Shown piece after piece: positions 47,043 to 56,321 of a DNA stretch of 64,000 nt (positions within the stretch are counted from its first letter, which is position 1; the number at the start of each line of letters is the position of its first letter). The notes below the pieces were generated by a model that searched no databases, had not been told where the DNA came from, and was given only the letters and a program-made list of their open reading frames with translations. This stretch comes from Crocinitomicaceae bacterium (GTDB taxonomy: Bacteria; Bacteroidota; Bacteroidia; Flavobacteriales_D; Crocinitomicaceae): contig JAKVAR010000009.1 in NCBI GenBank assembly GCA_022447585.1, forward strand, positions 369,133 through 433,132. The letters run 5' to 3'. The translations under genes and the position numbers were made by a program.

Positions 47043-48077
47043 TTAAGGAATTGAATCTAAAAGTTCCTTTAACTTTTTCTCTTCACTATTTGTCAAAGGA
47101 ACACCTTTTGTTTTTGCCCCAAATGCAGAGAAATGAATATAACGTTCTGGATGGACTTGAATATCATTAAGCAAGTCCTGCAGCTCAGTATTTGATTTAA
47201 CCAATTCATTATACAATGCATCATCGCCGAGAAGTTTACCCAGTGTTCCCTCTCCTGATTTAGCTGCTGCAAGTACATCGTTAATTCCAGCTAAAGTTTC
47301 TTTAGCATTCGATATTGTCCCTTTGAAATCGGCAGTAACTAAATCATCCGTAATAGACTCCACATTTCCAACAATCTTTTTAACCGCTTCATTACTCTTT
47401 TTCAAGTTTAATGTAATTGTTTCAACATTTGCTAGAATTCTACTAAGCTTGACTTTCTCAGTAGCAACCAGGCCTTCAATCTCTTCCGCTGCATTCCCAA
47501 ATCGTTTAATGGCAATTTTAACTTCTTTCAAACTACCTTCAATCTCAGAAGTTGCTGTTGAGTCCCAAAAGGCACTGATTCCAGTTACCATCTTATCAAT
47601 AGAATTCATCATTACCTGTAACTTCTGGCTAATCGGATCAGCATATGATTTAACTTGCGCCATCATATCACTAGCAACCTTTCCTTCAATAAAGTCGCCA
47701 GATTCGTGGTATCCCTTAGACAAATCAGGACTCATGCGAATCAACATTCCTTTACTGAATAAATCTAATGAGCCAATTTCTATATAAGAGCCTTTTGGAA
47801 TTTTGACGTTATCTTCAGAAATATTGAATGTAACTTTAACCTTTTCCGACTCGTCATTTTCAGGAACAAACTCTACAGCCATAACCTTTCCCACACTAAC
47901 CCCATTTAATGTTACAGAACTAGCAGGCGCTAATTGCCCCGAGTTAGGAAAATAAGCATAATAAGTATCATCACCGCCAAAGAAACTGTTCCCTTTAAGG
48001 AAATTAACTCCCGCGACCAAAAGACCAATTGCTAGAATAGCAATAACACCCGTGATTAATTCTTTAGATATCTTCAA
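47043..48077 (-). CDS. MCE/MlaD-family lipid-transport protein
   Basis: A 344-residue protein with an N-terminal membrane anchor (residues 8-27), one MCE domain from about 36 to 115 (YYAYFPNSGQLAPASSVTLNGVSVGKV, and LDLFSKGMLIRM), then a long helical tail with heptad repeats (about 140-330). MlaD-like proteins form hexameric rings that move phospholipids between membranes. The ATPase and permease of the Mla system are not nearby. It sits 4 nt downstream of the amidase gene. Confidence 0.92.
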   Translation of the reverse strand: MKISKELITGVIAILAIGLLVAGVNFLKGNSFFGGDDTYYAYFPNSGQLAPASSVTLNGVSVGKVMAVEFVPENDESEKVKVTFNISEDNVKIPKGSYIEIGSLDLFSKGMLIRMSPDLSKGYHESGDFIEGKVASDMMAQVKSYADPISQKLQVMMNSIDKMVTGISAFWDSTATSEIEGSLKEVKIAIKRFGNAAEEIEGLVATEKVKLSRILANVETITLNLKKSNEAVKKIVGNVESITDDLVTADFKGTISNAKETLAGINDVLAAAKSGEGTLGKLLGDDALYNELVKSNTELQDLLNDIQVHPERYIHFSAFGAKTKGVPLTNSEEKKLKELLDSIP

Positions 48078-48081
48078 ACCT

Positions 48082-49218
48082 TTATTTTTCTGCTAATTTA
48101 ATAGCTTTTTGCAAATTAATTCGCTCTCCGGCCAAGAACCCAACAACAAAAGCATGTTGATATCCTTGTTCGACCATTCGAATTCGATACGCCCTGGCAG
48201 CCTCTACATCATTAACAAAGGTACCTACCGTGTATTTAAAGATACCATTTTGAATGTATTCATGCACAGTATACCCCTGAAATTTATTTGAAGTCAAAGG
48301 GATTTTTGTTTCGGAAGTTTCAATTTGTACTCTAAACACAACCTCACTTTGCTTAACCTTTTGTTCAGAATCATCAATTTGAGTTTGTGGTTTAACTATC
48401 GGTGTATCTTCAATCAATTCCTCCACTCCTTCTAATTCATTCTTGTATTTTCTGAAAGCAGTAAACATAGAATTTGCCATCAAACGTTGAGTTTCAGGAT
48501 TACTTAAAAACTTCTCCTCTTTTGGATTTGTCAAGAAACCAGTTTCTATCAATACGGAAGGCATTGTTGTTTTATAAAGCACTAAGAACCCTGCTTGTTT
48601 CACCCCGCGATCATACCTTCCAATGGACTTGAATTCTCGCTGCAGCTTCGAAGCAAAATTTATGGATTGATCTAAGAACACACTTAATTGAATTTGTCTC
48701 GCGATTATTGCATCTGGTGATAAGTCAAAATCTTCATACTTTGCTCCTCCATCATCTTCCAAATGAATGATAGAATTCTCACGAGCAGCAACACGCTGTT
48801 GCGATTCCGTCCTATGCAAACCTAAGACATAAGTCTCTGTTCCAAAAGCTTTAGCACTTGCAGCATTGGCATGAATGCAAATAAACAAATCTGCATTATT
48901 TCGGTTCGCAATCTTGGCACGTTCATCTAATTCGACGAAAACGTCTTCATCTCGCGTATAAACAACCTTGATCTCAGGATACTTTTCACTAATCATTTCA
49001 CCAAGCATTAAGGCCATTGACAAGCAAACATGTTTCTCATGCGAAGAAGCTCCATGGCAACCTGGATCTTTACCTCCATGCCCAGCATCTATAACAACCG
49101 TTTTTATAGCCGCATAGTCCATTTCATCGTCTTGTGCGAGCGAAGATCCGCACAGAATATAAAATACCAAGAAAAAAATGGCATAAATTCTGATGTTCCC
49201 GTGTACTTTTTCAACCAT
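48082..49218 (-). CDS. N-acetylmuramoyl-L-alanine amidase with SPOR-like domain
   Basis: A 378-residue exported peptidoglycan hydrolase. Signal sequence to about residue 29 (SSLAQ). Amidase_3 domain at about 38-245 with zinc ligands His47 (DAGHGGKDPG), Glu61 and His116 (FICIHANAA), and the catalytic Glu in VLIETGFLTN. A variable linker leads to a C-terminal SPOR-type domain (about 290-378) that would localise it to denuded septal glycan. It cleaves the amide bond between MurNAc and the stem peptide. It is divergent from the LptD-like gene over only 33 nt. Confidence 0.94.
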   Translation of the reverse strand: MVEKVHGNIRIYAIFFLVFYILCGSSLAQDDEMDYAAIKTVVIDAGHGGKDPGCHGASSHEKHVCLSMALMLGEMISEKYPEIKVVYTRDEDVFVELDERAKIANRNNADLFICIHANAASAKAFGTETYVLGLHRTESQQRVAARENSIIHLEDDGGAKYEDFDLSPDAIIARQIQLSVFLDQSINFASKLQREFKSIGRYDRGVKQAGFLVLYKTTMPSVLIETGFLTNPKEEKFLSNPETQRLMANSMFTAFRKYKNELEGVEELIEDTPIVKPQTQIDDSEQKVKQSEVVFRVQIETSETKIPLTSNKFQGYTVHEYIQNGIFKYTVGTFVNDVEAARAYRIRMVEQGYQHAFVVGFLAGERINLQKAIKLAEK

Positions 49219-49235
49219 TTGAAACGTAATTTTAA

Positions 49236-49243
49236 TAGTTTTG
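49236..49243 (+). promoter_or_regulatory. Bacteroidetes -7 element before the LptD-like gene
   Basis: TAGTTTTG matches TAnnTTTG exactly and lies 8 nt before the chosen ATG, which would give a leaderless or nearly leaderless mRNA. A TTTG at 49218-49221 is only 14 nt upstream, so the -33 fit is poor. Confidence 0.4.
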
Positions 49244-49251
49244 CTTCGTTA

Positions 49252-51816
49252 ATGTTGGATAAAAACAAATTTAAAACACAATTGGTGTTCAAAAAGCATT
49301 CCATATTTGTAGTTATAACCTGCACATTGTTAATAATGTTGCTACCTAAGCACTTATTATCCCAAATTCAGGATACTATTATTTTGAATGAATCAGCTGT
49401 TGACAAACCAATCTATTATAGTGCAACTGACTCCATTTACTCCGATTTAAGAAAAAAACAAATCCATTTGTATAACAATGCTAAAGTTGATAACGGTGAA
49501 ACTAAGATTGATGCAGGGTATATACTTATCGATCTGAACAAAAACGAAGTTTATGCCACCCACATTTATGATGACGATTCCAATAGAGTTCAATTACCTA
49601 AGTTTTCCGACGGACAAGAAGAATTAACAGCTTCTAGCATTCGATATAACTTTGACACTAAAAAGGGATACATTGAAGAGGTTGCAATTAAACAGGATGA
49701 GAATTATCTCTACATGGAAATTGCAAAACGTCATGCAAATGAAGATATTCATTTTAAAAAAGGACGCTTTACAACATGTGACTTAGAAGAACCACACTTT
49801 CACTTCCAACTTTCTAAAGCAGTAATGGTGCCTGGTAAAAGAATTGTGTCTGGACCAATGAATTTATGGATTAAAGGTGTACCCACCCCACTTGGATTGC
49901 CATTTAGTGTTATCCCTCAAGTTGAAGACAAATCAAAAGGTTTAATATTCCCAGAAATAGAATTGTTGTCGTCTTATGGGTTTGGTTTTAGAGATTTAGG
50001 GTATTATATTCCAATAAATGATAGACTTCAAACTACATTCTATGGAACACTTTACAGCAGAGGAAGTTGGGGGATTCGAAATCAAACAGATTATGCAAAG
50101 CGCTATAAGTACGCAGGTAAATTTGAATTAGGTTTTCAACAGTTAAAATCTGATTTCCCTAATAACATTAACAATAACAAGTTAACCTTAACATGGAATC
50201 ACACTAAAAACCCTAAATCAAGTCCTTACTGGAAATTTACATCAAGAGTACGCTTTATATCGGATAATAACTCTAAATCCGATATTGATCAATCTACTGA
50301 TGACTACTTTCAAAACTCATTCAATTCAGACATCAATTTAACTAGGGCTTTTCCCGGAAAACCGGTTACGGCAGGAGCAAAAATTTCATTGCGTCAAAAT
50401 GGAATTTCCCAAAACATCTCTTTAACGGCCCCGGTAGTGAACGTAAATGTATCTCGTTTTTTTCCATTTAAAAAGTTAATTAAAAAATCTGGTGGATTTG
50501 CCGAGTTGGCATCCAGATTTGGAGTAACTTATAATTTCGAAGGTCAAAATAAAACGATGTTTGGAGATTCTCTACTCGACAATGGTGACTTTAACAGGAT
50601 CGGTCAGCAATTCCAGAATGGTTTTAATCAATCTGTAACAATTCAAACAACTGCAGCTCTTTTCAAAAACACTTGGAAATTAACTCCTTCAGTTAGTTAT
50701 GGAAATAAAATGAACTTCCAGCAAACAAGAAAGAGGCACGACGCTATCAACAATACATTTGTTAATGATACTTTGCAACAATTTGGGATGAGTCATAGTT
50801 TGTCATTAAACTCTCAATTGACAACGACTCTTTTCAGTTATTATAAATTTATTGGTAAAAGAGAGCCTTTATTGAGACACGTGCTAACCCCTTCTTTTAC
50901 ATTCTCTTACATCCCCTCTTTAAACGCAAGTATTACAGATTCCGTAGGAGTTGATTTGGCACCAATAACTTACTCACCTTTTGAACGAAGCCTATACAGT
51001 TCTGGAGTCCAAAACACTAAGGGACAAATGTTACTGAATTTTGGATTTAATAACACCTTTGAATTGAAGCGTAAATCAGACAAAGACACTATTACAGGCT
51101 ACAAAAAAACAAGGATTATTGACGCCTTCTCCATTAACGGTAGTTATGATTTCTTCAAGGATTCAATGAACTTGTCAGACATTAGACTTAGTATGCGAAT
51201 TAACCCAATAACTTGGCTAAATTTCGTTGCTAGCTCGAGTTTTTCGCCTTATGGCTGGGTAGATTCAACAGGGGCTAAATTATCACAATACGCTTCAGCA
51301 ACAAATGGAGTCTTAGGAAGACTTACTACCAACAACCTATCAACCTCAATAACTCTTACTTCTAAAGAAAGTAGAGAGAAATTAAAAGATAATGTTGGCT
51401 CGGTGGCAACGAATTGGAATTCTGACTATGAGTATTATAGACTTCACCCTGAGCTTATAGTCAGCTTTGAAATTCCATGGAAAGTTTCATTCTCTCACGT
51501 TTATCAATTAAATGTTAACCAAAATAGATCTCCAAGCTCCCCAGATAAATGGAATAAAATTCAAACTTTAATGATGAATGGCGATGTTAGTTTCACCAAA
51601 CGTTGGAAGCTTGTGTCTGCAATAAACTTTGACATTCAAACAAAAGCTGTTACTAATGCTCGATTTGGGCTCACAAGGGACATGCACTGTTGGGCCCTAG
51701 CCTTTAACTGGACTCCAATTGGAGGAAACAAAAGCTTCTTGTTTAGTATCAAATCTACATCTAAATTATTTACTGATGCTAAACTTGAATTACGTAAACC
51801 ACCAGCCTTTTTTTAA
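49252..51816 (+). CDS. LptD-like outer-membrane LPS-assembly protein
   Basis: I start at ATG 49252 (MLDKNKF), because an earlier in-frame start would run into the divergent amidase gene. This gives 854 residues with a hydrophobic signal segment (about 18-36). An OstA/LptA-like jelly-roll domain follows (YYSATDSIYSDLRKKQIHLYNNAKV, FTTCDLEEPHFHFQ), then a long barrel domain with many amphipathic strands (LIFPEIELLSSYGFGFRDLGYYI, and so on). It ends in FF. This is the Bacteroidetes form of LptD, which would insert LPS in the outer leaflet. No LptE gene is adjacent. Confidence 0.88.
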   Translation: MLDKNKFKTQLVFKKHSIFVVITCTLLIMLLPKHLLSQIQDTIILNESAVDKPIYYSATDSIYSDLRKKQIHLYNNAKVDNGETKIDAGYILIDLNKNEVYATHIYDDDSNRVQLPKFSDGQEELTASSIRYNFDTKKGYIEEVAIKQDENYLYMEIAKRHANEDIHFKKGRFTTCDLEEPHFHFQLSKAVMVPGKRIVSGPMNLWIKGVPTPLGLPFSVIPQVEDKSKGLIFPEIELLSSYGFGFRDLGYYIPINDRLQTTFYGTLYSRGSWGIRNQTDYAKRYKYAGKFELGFQQLKSDFPNNINNNKLTLTWNHTKNPKSSPYWKFTSRVRFISDNNSKSDIDQSTDDYFQNSFNSDINLTRAFPGKPVTAGAKISLRQNGISQNISLTAPVVNVNVSRFFPFKKLIKKSGGFAELASRFGVTYNFEGQNKTMFGDSLLDNGDFNRIGQQFQNGFNQSVTIQTTAALFKNTWKLTPSVSYGNKMNFQQTRKRHDAINNTFVNDTLQQFGMSHSLSLNSQLTTTLFSYYKFIGKREPLLRHVLTPSFTFSYIPSLNASITDSVGVDLAPITYSPFERSLYSSGVQNTKGQMLLNFGFNNTFELKRKSDKDTITGYKKTRIIDAFSINGSYDFFKDSMNLSDIRLSMRINPITWLNFVASSSFSPYGWVDSTGAKLSQYASATNGVLGRLTTNNLSTSITLTSKESREKLKDNVGSVATNWNSDYEYYRLHPELIVSFEIPWKVSFSHVYQLNVNQNRSPSSPDKWNKIQTLMMNGDVSFTKRWKLVSAINFDIQTKAVTNARFGLTRDMHCWALAFNWTPIGGNKSFLFSIKSTSKLFTDAKLELRKPPAFF

Positions 51817-51819
51817 CTT

Positions 51820-52404
51820 GTGATTTTGATAGATTTTAACTTCGAAAATAAAGCCCCATTAAAACCAGGAAGTATTTTACTCTCTGAGCCTTTTGCAAAT
51901 GATGAATACTTCTCACGTGCGGTTATTTTTATTTGCGATATTAACGACGACGGTTCTTTCGGTTTTGTCCTTAATAAATACATAGAAAATGAAATTGGAG
52001 ATTTTATAGAAGGCTTTCCTTCTATTGCTACAGACATTAGTATTGGTGGCCCCGTCGATGTCTCAAACTTATTCTACATTCACTCTTTAGGTGATGAAAT
52101 TCCTAATGCCCTGCCAATATCTAAAGGGTTGTTCATAGGAGGAGACTTTGAAAAAGTAAAAGAATTAATTCTTATCGATGCTGATAAATCGAAACAAATT
52201 AGATTTTTTGTTGGCTATTCAGGATGGGAGAAGAATCAATTAGAAGGTGAACTAAAAGACAAGTCTTGGATAGTTGTAAACGACATTCCTGCGGATGAAA
52301 TACTTGACACAAGTAGTGATGACATCTGGACTGAAACCATGGAAAGTTTAGGTGGGAAATATAAAGTAATGTCCCAATTTCCACAAAATCCTTCAGACAA
52401 TTAG
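51820..52404 (+). CDS. YqgE/AlgH family protein
   Basis: A 194-residue cytoplasmic protein starting at GTG 51820, 3 nt after the LptD-like gene. The family signature is clear: KPGSILLSEPFANDEYFSRAVI, GSFGFVLNKY, IGGPVD and FFVGYSGWEKNQLEGEL. Proteins of this family are small, monodomain and of uncertain function (named after alginate regulation in Pseudomonas). Its length matches the family. Confidence 0.93.
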   Translation: MILIDFNFENKAPLKPGSILLSEPFANDEYFSRAVIFICDINDDGSFGFVLNKYIENEIGDFIEGFPSIATDISIGGPVDVSNLFYIHSLGDEIPNALPISKGLFIGGDFEKVKELILIDADKSKQIRFFVGYSGWEKNQLEGELKDKSWIVVNDIPADEILDTSSDDIWTETMESLGGKYKVMSQFPQNPSDN

Positions 52405-52462
52405 AATAATGTTTTCTTCGCTTTAGTTTATTCGTATTTTTATAGTTCATTAAATCGATTAA

Positions 52463-53743
52463 ATGAGTGTTTTGGCACCCTTAGCGGAAAGAATGCGTCC
52501 AAAGAATTTGGATGAATACAAAGGACAAGACCACCTATTAAAAGAAGGTGCATCCTTACGTCGGGCTCTAGACTCTGGTATTATTCCATCAATGATCTTT
52601 TGGGGGCCTCCTGGAGTTGGTAAAACAACTTTAGCAAACTTAATAGCAAATCACCTAGATCGCCCAGTGCATAAATTATCAGCTATTTCTTCAGGCGTTA
52701 AGGATGTAAGAGAAGTCATTCATAAGGTTGAAAATGCTGGAATGTTTCAGCAATCAGGTGCAATTCTATTTATAGATGAAATTCATCGATTTTCGAAAGC
52801 ACAGCAAGATTCCTTGTTAGGAGCCGTAGAAAAAGGTATTGTAACCCTGATTGGCGCAACAACGGAGAACCCTTCATTTGAAGTTATCTCTGCCCTTCTT
52901 TCAAGATGTCAAGTTTATACCTTAAAAGAACATTCAAAAGACTCACTAAAAGAAATTCTTGAGAAAGCAGTTCAGAAGGATGTTGTACTAAGTCAAAAAA
53001 ATATCGAATTAAAAGAAATCAATGCATTATTAGCTATTTCAGGCGGTGATGCTCGAAAATTATTGAATGTTTTTGAAATTATTGTTGGAACCTTTAAAAA
53101 AGGACCTATTGTAATTACAGACGATGTAATTAAAACAAATGCTCAGCAATCGGTCATGTCATATGATAAAGATGGAGAGCAACATTACGATATTATCTCG
53201 GCTTTTATTAAATCTATTAGAGGCAGCGACAGTAACGCCGCTATATACTGGTTGGCTCGAATGGTTGAAGGTGGTGAAGATCCAAAATTCATTGCGCGAA
53301 GATTACTAATTTCAGCTTCAGAAGACATTGGTTTAGCAAATCCAAATGCCCTATTGATGGCCAACAATTGTTTCCAAGCAGTTCAAGTGTTGGGCTGGCC
53401 AGAAGCACGATTGATACTCAGTCAATGTACTATCTACCTAGCGAATTCACCAAAAGGAAACGCATCATATATGGCAATTAATAGAGCACAGCAATTGGTA
53501 AAAGAAACTGGTAACCTAGGAATTCCATTACCTCTTCGCAATGCTCCGACAAAACTGATGAAAGATTTAGGCTATGGTGAAGGATACAAATATTCTCATG
53601 ATTTTCCAGGAAATTTTAAAGCTCAAGAATTTATGCCCGAAGAAATAGCAGGAACGAACTTCTTTATTGCTGGAAGTAGTGCAAAAGAGCAGGAAATAGC
53701 ATCTAGAACATCTCAACTTTGGGGAAACAAATACAATAAATAA
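52463..53743 (+). CDS. rarA: Replication-associated recombination protein A (RarA/MgsA)
   Basis: A 426-residue AAA+ ATPase. Walker A is GPPGVGKT (48-55), Walker B/DEAD-like is FIDEIHRF (103-110), sensor GATTENPSFE, arginine-finger region ALLSRCQVY. The C-terminal MgsA domain that forms tetramers is present (GGEDPKFIARRLLI, YKYSHDFPGNF). It acts at stalled replication forks. The stop overlaps the acyltransferase gene start by 1 nt. Confidence 0.95.
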   Translation: MSVLAPLAERMRPKNLDEYKGQDHLLKEGASLRRALDSGIIPSMIFWGPPGVGKTTLANLIANHLDRPVHKLSAISSGVKDVREVIHKVENAGMFQQSGAILFIDEIHRFSKAQQDSLLGAVEKGIVTLIGATTENPSFEVISALLSRCQVYTLKEHSKDSLKEILEKAVQKDVVLSQKNIELKEINALLAISGGDARKLLNVFEIIVGTFKKGPIVITDDVIKTNAQQSVMSYDKDGEQHYDIISAFIKSIRGSDSNAAIYWLARMVEGGEDPKFIARRLLISASEDIGLANPNALLMANNCFQAVQVLGWPEARLILSQCTIYLANSPKGNASYMAINRAQQLVKETGNLGIPLPLRNAPTKLMKDLGYGEGYKYSHDFPGNFKAQEFMPEEIAGTNFFIAGSSAKEQEIASRTSQLWGNKYNK

Positions 53744-54663
53744 TGGCAAAAGTAGCTTACTACATCTTTGTACTTCCTCTTTCCTATTTACCGTTGCCTA
53801 TACTCTACTTGTTCACCGACTTTTTCTATTTACTCCTAATCACAATATTACCCTATCGTAAAAAAGTGATTCAAGGTAATATCGAAAGAAGCTTCCCGAA
53901 TGCCAGTAAATCTGAAAAACGAAAAATTAGATTAAAATTCTACCGACACTTCACAGATATTTTAGCAGAAGGTATTAAATTGCTTACCATTTCAGAGAAA
54001 GGAATCCGCCAACACATTAAGGTAAAAAATCCTGAAGTAATGAACCAATTATATAGCAACAATCGCAATGTTATTCTTGTATCAGGTCATTATAATAACT
54101 GGGAATGGATTGTAAATGGATTAGACTTACTATTCAAACACAAAGCCATTGGTATTGGAATGCCATTAAGCTCTAAATTTTGGAACAAAAAGATAAATGA
54201 ACGTAGGTCACGTTTTGGAATGAAAGTGGTTCATGCAAAAAACTATAAAGCTGAACTAGCAAACCGTAGAGATGAATTAAAATCGATTCTAGTGCTATCT
54301 GATCAATCCCCTGGTGACTCCCTAAAAAGCTATTGGATGGATTTTTTAAATCAAAATACCGCAGTACTTTTTGGAGCAGAATTGATGGCACATACCTTAG
54401 ATTATTCAGTTGTTTTTTACGCTCTTCGGAAAATTAAGCGAGGTAAATACGAAATGACACTTGAATTAATTTCAAACAATCCTAGAAGTAATTCTTGGGG
54501 AGAGATAACGGAAAGACACACAAAGCTTCTAGAAAAGGAAATAATTAGAGAACCACAGTATTGGCTTTGGTCTCATAAACGCTGGAAACGTGACATTCCT
54601 GAAAATTTAGAATTATTAAAAATACAACAACGTGAACGATTTGAATCAAAATTTCCTAGCTAG
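53743..54663 (+). CDS. Lysophospholipid / lipid A late acyltransferase (LpxL/HtrB family)
   Basis: A 306-residue inner-membrane enzyme. One N-terminal membrane segment (about 10-37) is followed by the catalytic HX4E motif in SGHYNNWEW (His116, Glu121) and later conserved stretches LVLSDQSPGDS and EPQYWLWSHKRWK. It would transfer a secondary acyl chain to lipid A or a related lipid. It sits two genes after the LptD-like gene, consistent with outer-membrane lipid synthesis. It overlaps the next gene's GTG start by 32 nt. Confidence 0.92.
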   Translation: MAKVAYYIFVLPLSYLPLPILYLFTDFFYLLLITILPYRKKVIQGNIERSFPNASKSEKRKIRLKFYRHFTDILAEGIKLLTISEKGIRQHIKVKNPEVMNQLYSNNRNVILVSGHYNNWEWIVNGLDLLFKHKAIGIGMPLSSKFWNKKINERRSRFGMKVVHAKNYKAELANRRDELKSILVLSDQSPGDSLKSYWMDFLNQNTAVLFGAELMAHTLDYSVVFYALRKIKRGKYEMTLELISNNPRSNSWGEITERHTKLLEKEIIREPQYWLWSHKRWKRDIPENLELLKIQQRERFESKFPS

Positions 54664-55672
54664 CACTATATTTATTTTTCTATCGCTAAGTGTTTTTAGT
54701 CAATCTAAAACGAAGAAATACATCAGAAAAAATAAAAAGGTTGAAGTCATTAATTACGGCGATTCAAGTACTTATGCTCGTGGCCTACTCTATTATGATG
54801 GGCGTTTATTTATAGGTAACTCCGATGGAACAATTGTTTTTCACAAACCAGAAACAAGAAAAAGTCAAACAATTTTTCATCAAGAAAGAATCGATGAAAT
54901 AAGAGACATTGAAACAAGTGATGGAAAGATTCTTGCAATGCATTCGGGAGACAACGGTAAAATAATTTCAATTGATCTTAATGGAAATACAAAAATAATT
55001 GCACCACAAATGTGGAACGGAGTTTTTCTTGACGGAATGGACTTCATTGACAATAGAGGTTTTATGATGGGAGACCCGGTGAACGGCGTATTTAGTCTTT
55101 TTCATACGCAAAACGGAGGGAATTCATGGGAACCATGTAAAGGAAAAATAAAAGCTGAAAAAGGAGAAGCAGGATTCGCCGCAAGTGGAACCAATGTGCA
55201 AATGCTTAATGATAGTACATACGCATTTGTTTCAGGCGGAATGAAAAGTAGATTTTTTAAAAGTACAAACAATGGAGAATCATGGCGTATTGTTGACCTA
55301 CCCTATTATCCAGGAGAATCAACTGGTGCTTATTCTATGCACTTTATGAATGATAGCATTGGAGTTATTGTCGGGGGCGATTATTTATCTCCTGAATTAA
55401 AGAATAATATTTCCTTTTACACTGAAGATGGCGGTGAATCTTGGTATAATATGAGAAAGCCCGTTCGCGGTTATAGATCTTGTGTTTTTTCAAAAAACGG
55501 TGTTTATTATTCTTCAGGAAGAAATGGAATTGATTTTTCCATAGACGACGGTAAAAGCTGGAATCCATTTGCAAATGGTCAATATTTTAGTTTAACAGCA
55601 TCAAAAACTCATTTAATTGCGACAACCAGATATGGTTCTATTCAATTATTCGAATTAATTAAAATAAAATGA
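54632..55672 (+). CDS. Secreted BNR/Ycf48-like beta-propeller protein
   Basis: A 346-residue protein from GTG 54632 (a TTG at 54641 is an alternative) with a signal peptide (cleavage near VFSQ24). The body is a propeller with Asp-box motifs GGNSWEPCKG, NNGESWRIVDL, DGGESWYNM and DGKSWNPF. It resembles the Ycf48/photosystem-assembly-like family that Bacteroidetes label as oxidoreductase, but no cofactor motif is seen. No T9SS domain. Likely periplasmic or outer-membrane associated. It overlaps the HD gene by 4 nt (ATGA). Confidence 0.87.
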   Translation: MNDLNQNFLASTIFIFLSLSVFSQSKTKKYIRKNKKVEVINYGDSSTYARGLLYYDGRLFIGNSDGTIVFHKPETRKSQTIFHQERIDEIRDIETSDGKILAMHSGDNGKIISIDLNGNTKIIAPQMWNGVFLDGMDFIDNRGFMMGDPVNGVFSLFHTQNGGNSWEPCKGKIKAEKGEAGFAASGTNVQMLNDSTYAFVSGGMKSRFFKSTNNGESWRIVDLPYYPGESTGAYSMHFMNDSIGVIVGGDYLSPELKNNISFYTEDGGESWYNMRKPVRGYRSCVFSKNGVYYSSGRNGIDFSIDDGKSWNPFANGQYFSLTASKTHLIATTRYGSIQLFELIKIK

Positions 55673-56316
55673 CATTAGTAGACAAAATTAAAACTGCAAT
55701 CTTCGAACAATTTGACGGTGAAGCCACAGGTCATGATTGGCATCATATCAATCGTGTAGTTAACTTATCGAAACACATTCAATCCATCGAAGGCGGGGAT
55801 CTGGAAGTAATAGAATTAGCCGCTTTTTTACATGACATTTCTGATCACAAATTCAATGGAGGTAAACTCGATGAAGGTGGAAAAGTTGCTTACAAACTAC
55901 TTTTAGACTTTGGGTGTGAACCAGCCAAGGCAAGCGAAATCAAGTACATTATTGATAACGTTAGTTACAAAGGAGCAAATACACCTGCATCGATGAACAC
56001 ATTGGAAGGAAAGATTGTCCAAGACGCAGATAGATTAGATGCGATTGGTGCAATTGGAATTGCAAGAACATTTGCATATGGAGGCAATAAAAATCAATCC
56101 ATATACGACCCCGAGTTAAAGTCTAAACTGCATAATTCTTTTGAAGAATATGCTAAAGCAAAGACCAGTACAATCAATCACTTTTATGAGAAATTACTAC
56201 TTTTAAAAGACCGATTAAACACGGATACAGCAAAAGAAATTGGACTTCATAGACACCAATACATGGAGAAATTTTTAGAAGAGTTTTATGGTGAATGGAA
56301 CTTTAAGTCAAACTAA
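55669..56316 (+). CDS. HD-domain phosphohydrolase
   Basis: A 215-residue cytoplasmic enzyme of the HD superfamily (YfbR/YpgQ-like). Metal ligands are His22/His26 in GHDWHHINRV, the HD pair at His55-Asp56 (FLHDISDH) and an Asp in QDADRLDAIGAIG (about 119-121). Such enzymes release phosphate from nucleotides or other phosphoesters; the substrate is not clear. Translation is coupled to the propeller gene before it, and the ROK kinase gene starts 5 nt after it. Confidence 0.92.
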   Translation: MTLVDKIKTAIFEQFDGEATGHDWHHINRVVNLSKHIQSIEGGDLEVIELAAFLHDISDHKFNGGKLDEGGKVAYKLLLDFGCEPAKASEIKYIIDNVSYKGANTPASMNTLEGKIVQDADRLDAIGAIGIARTFAYGGNKNQSIYDPELKSKLHNSFEEYAKAKTSTINHFYEKLLLLKDRLNTDTAKEIGLHRHQYMEKFLEEFYGEWNFKSN

Positions 56317-56321
56317 TTAAA

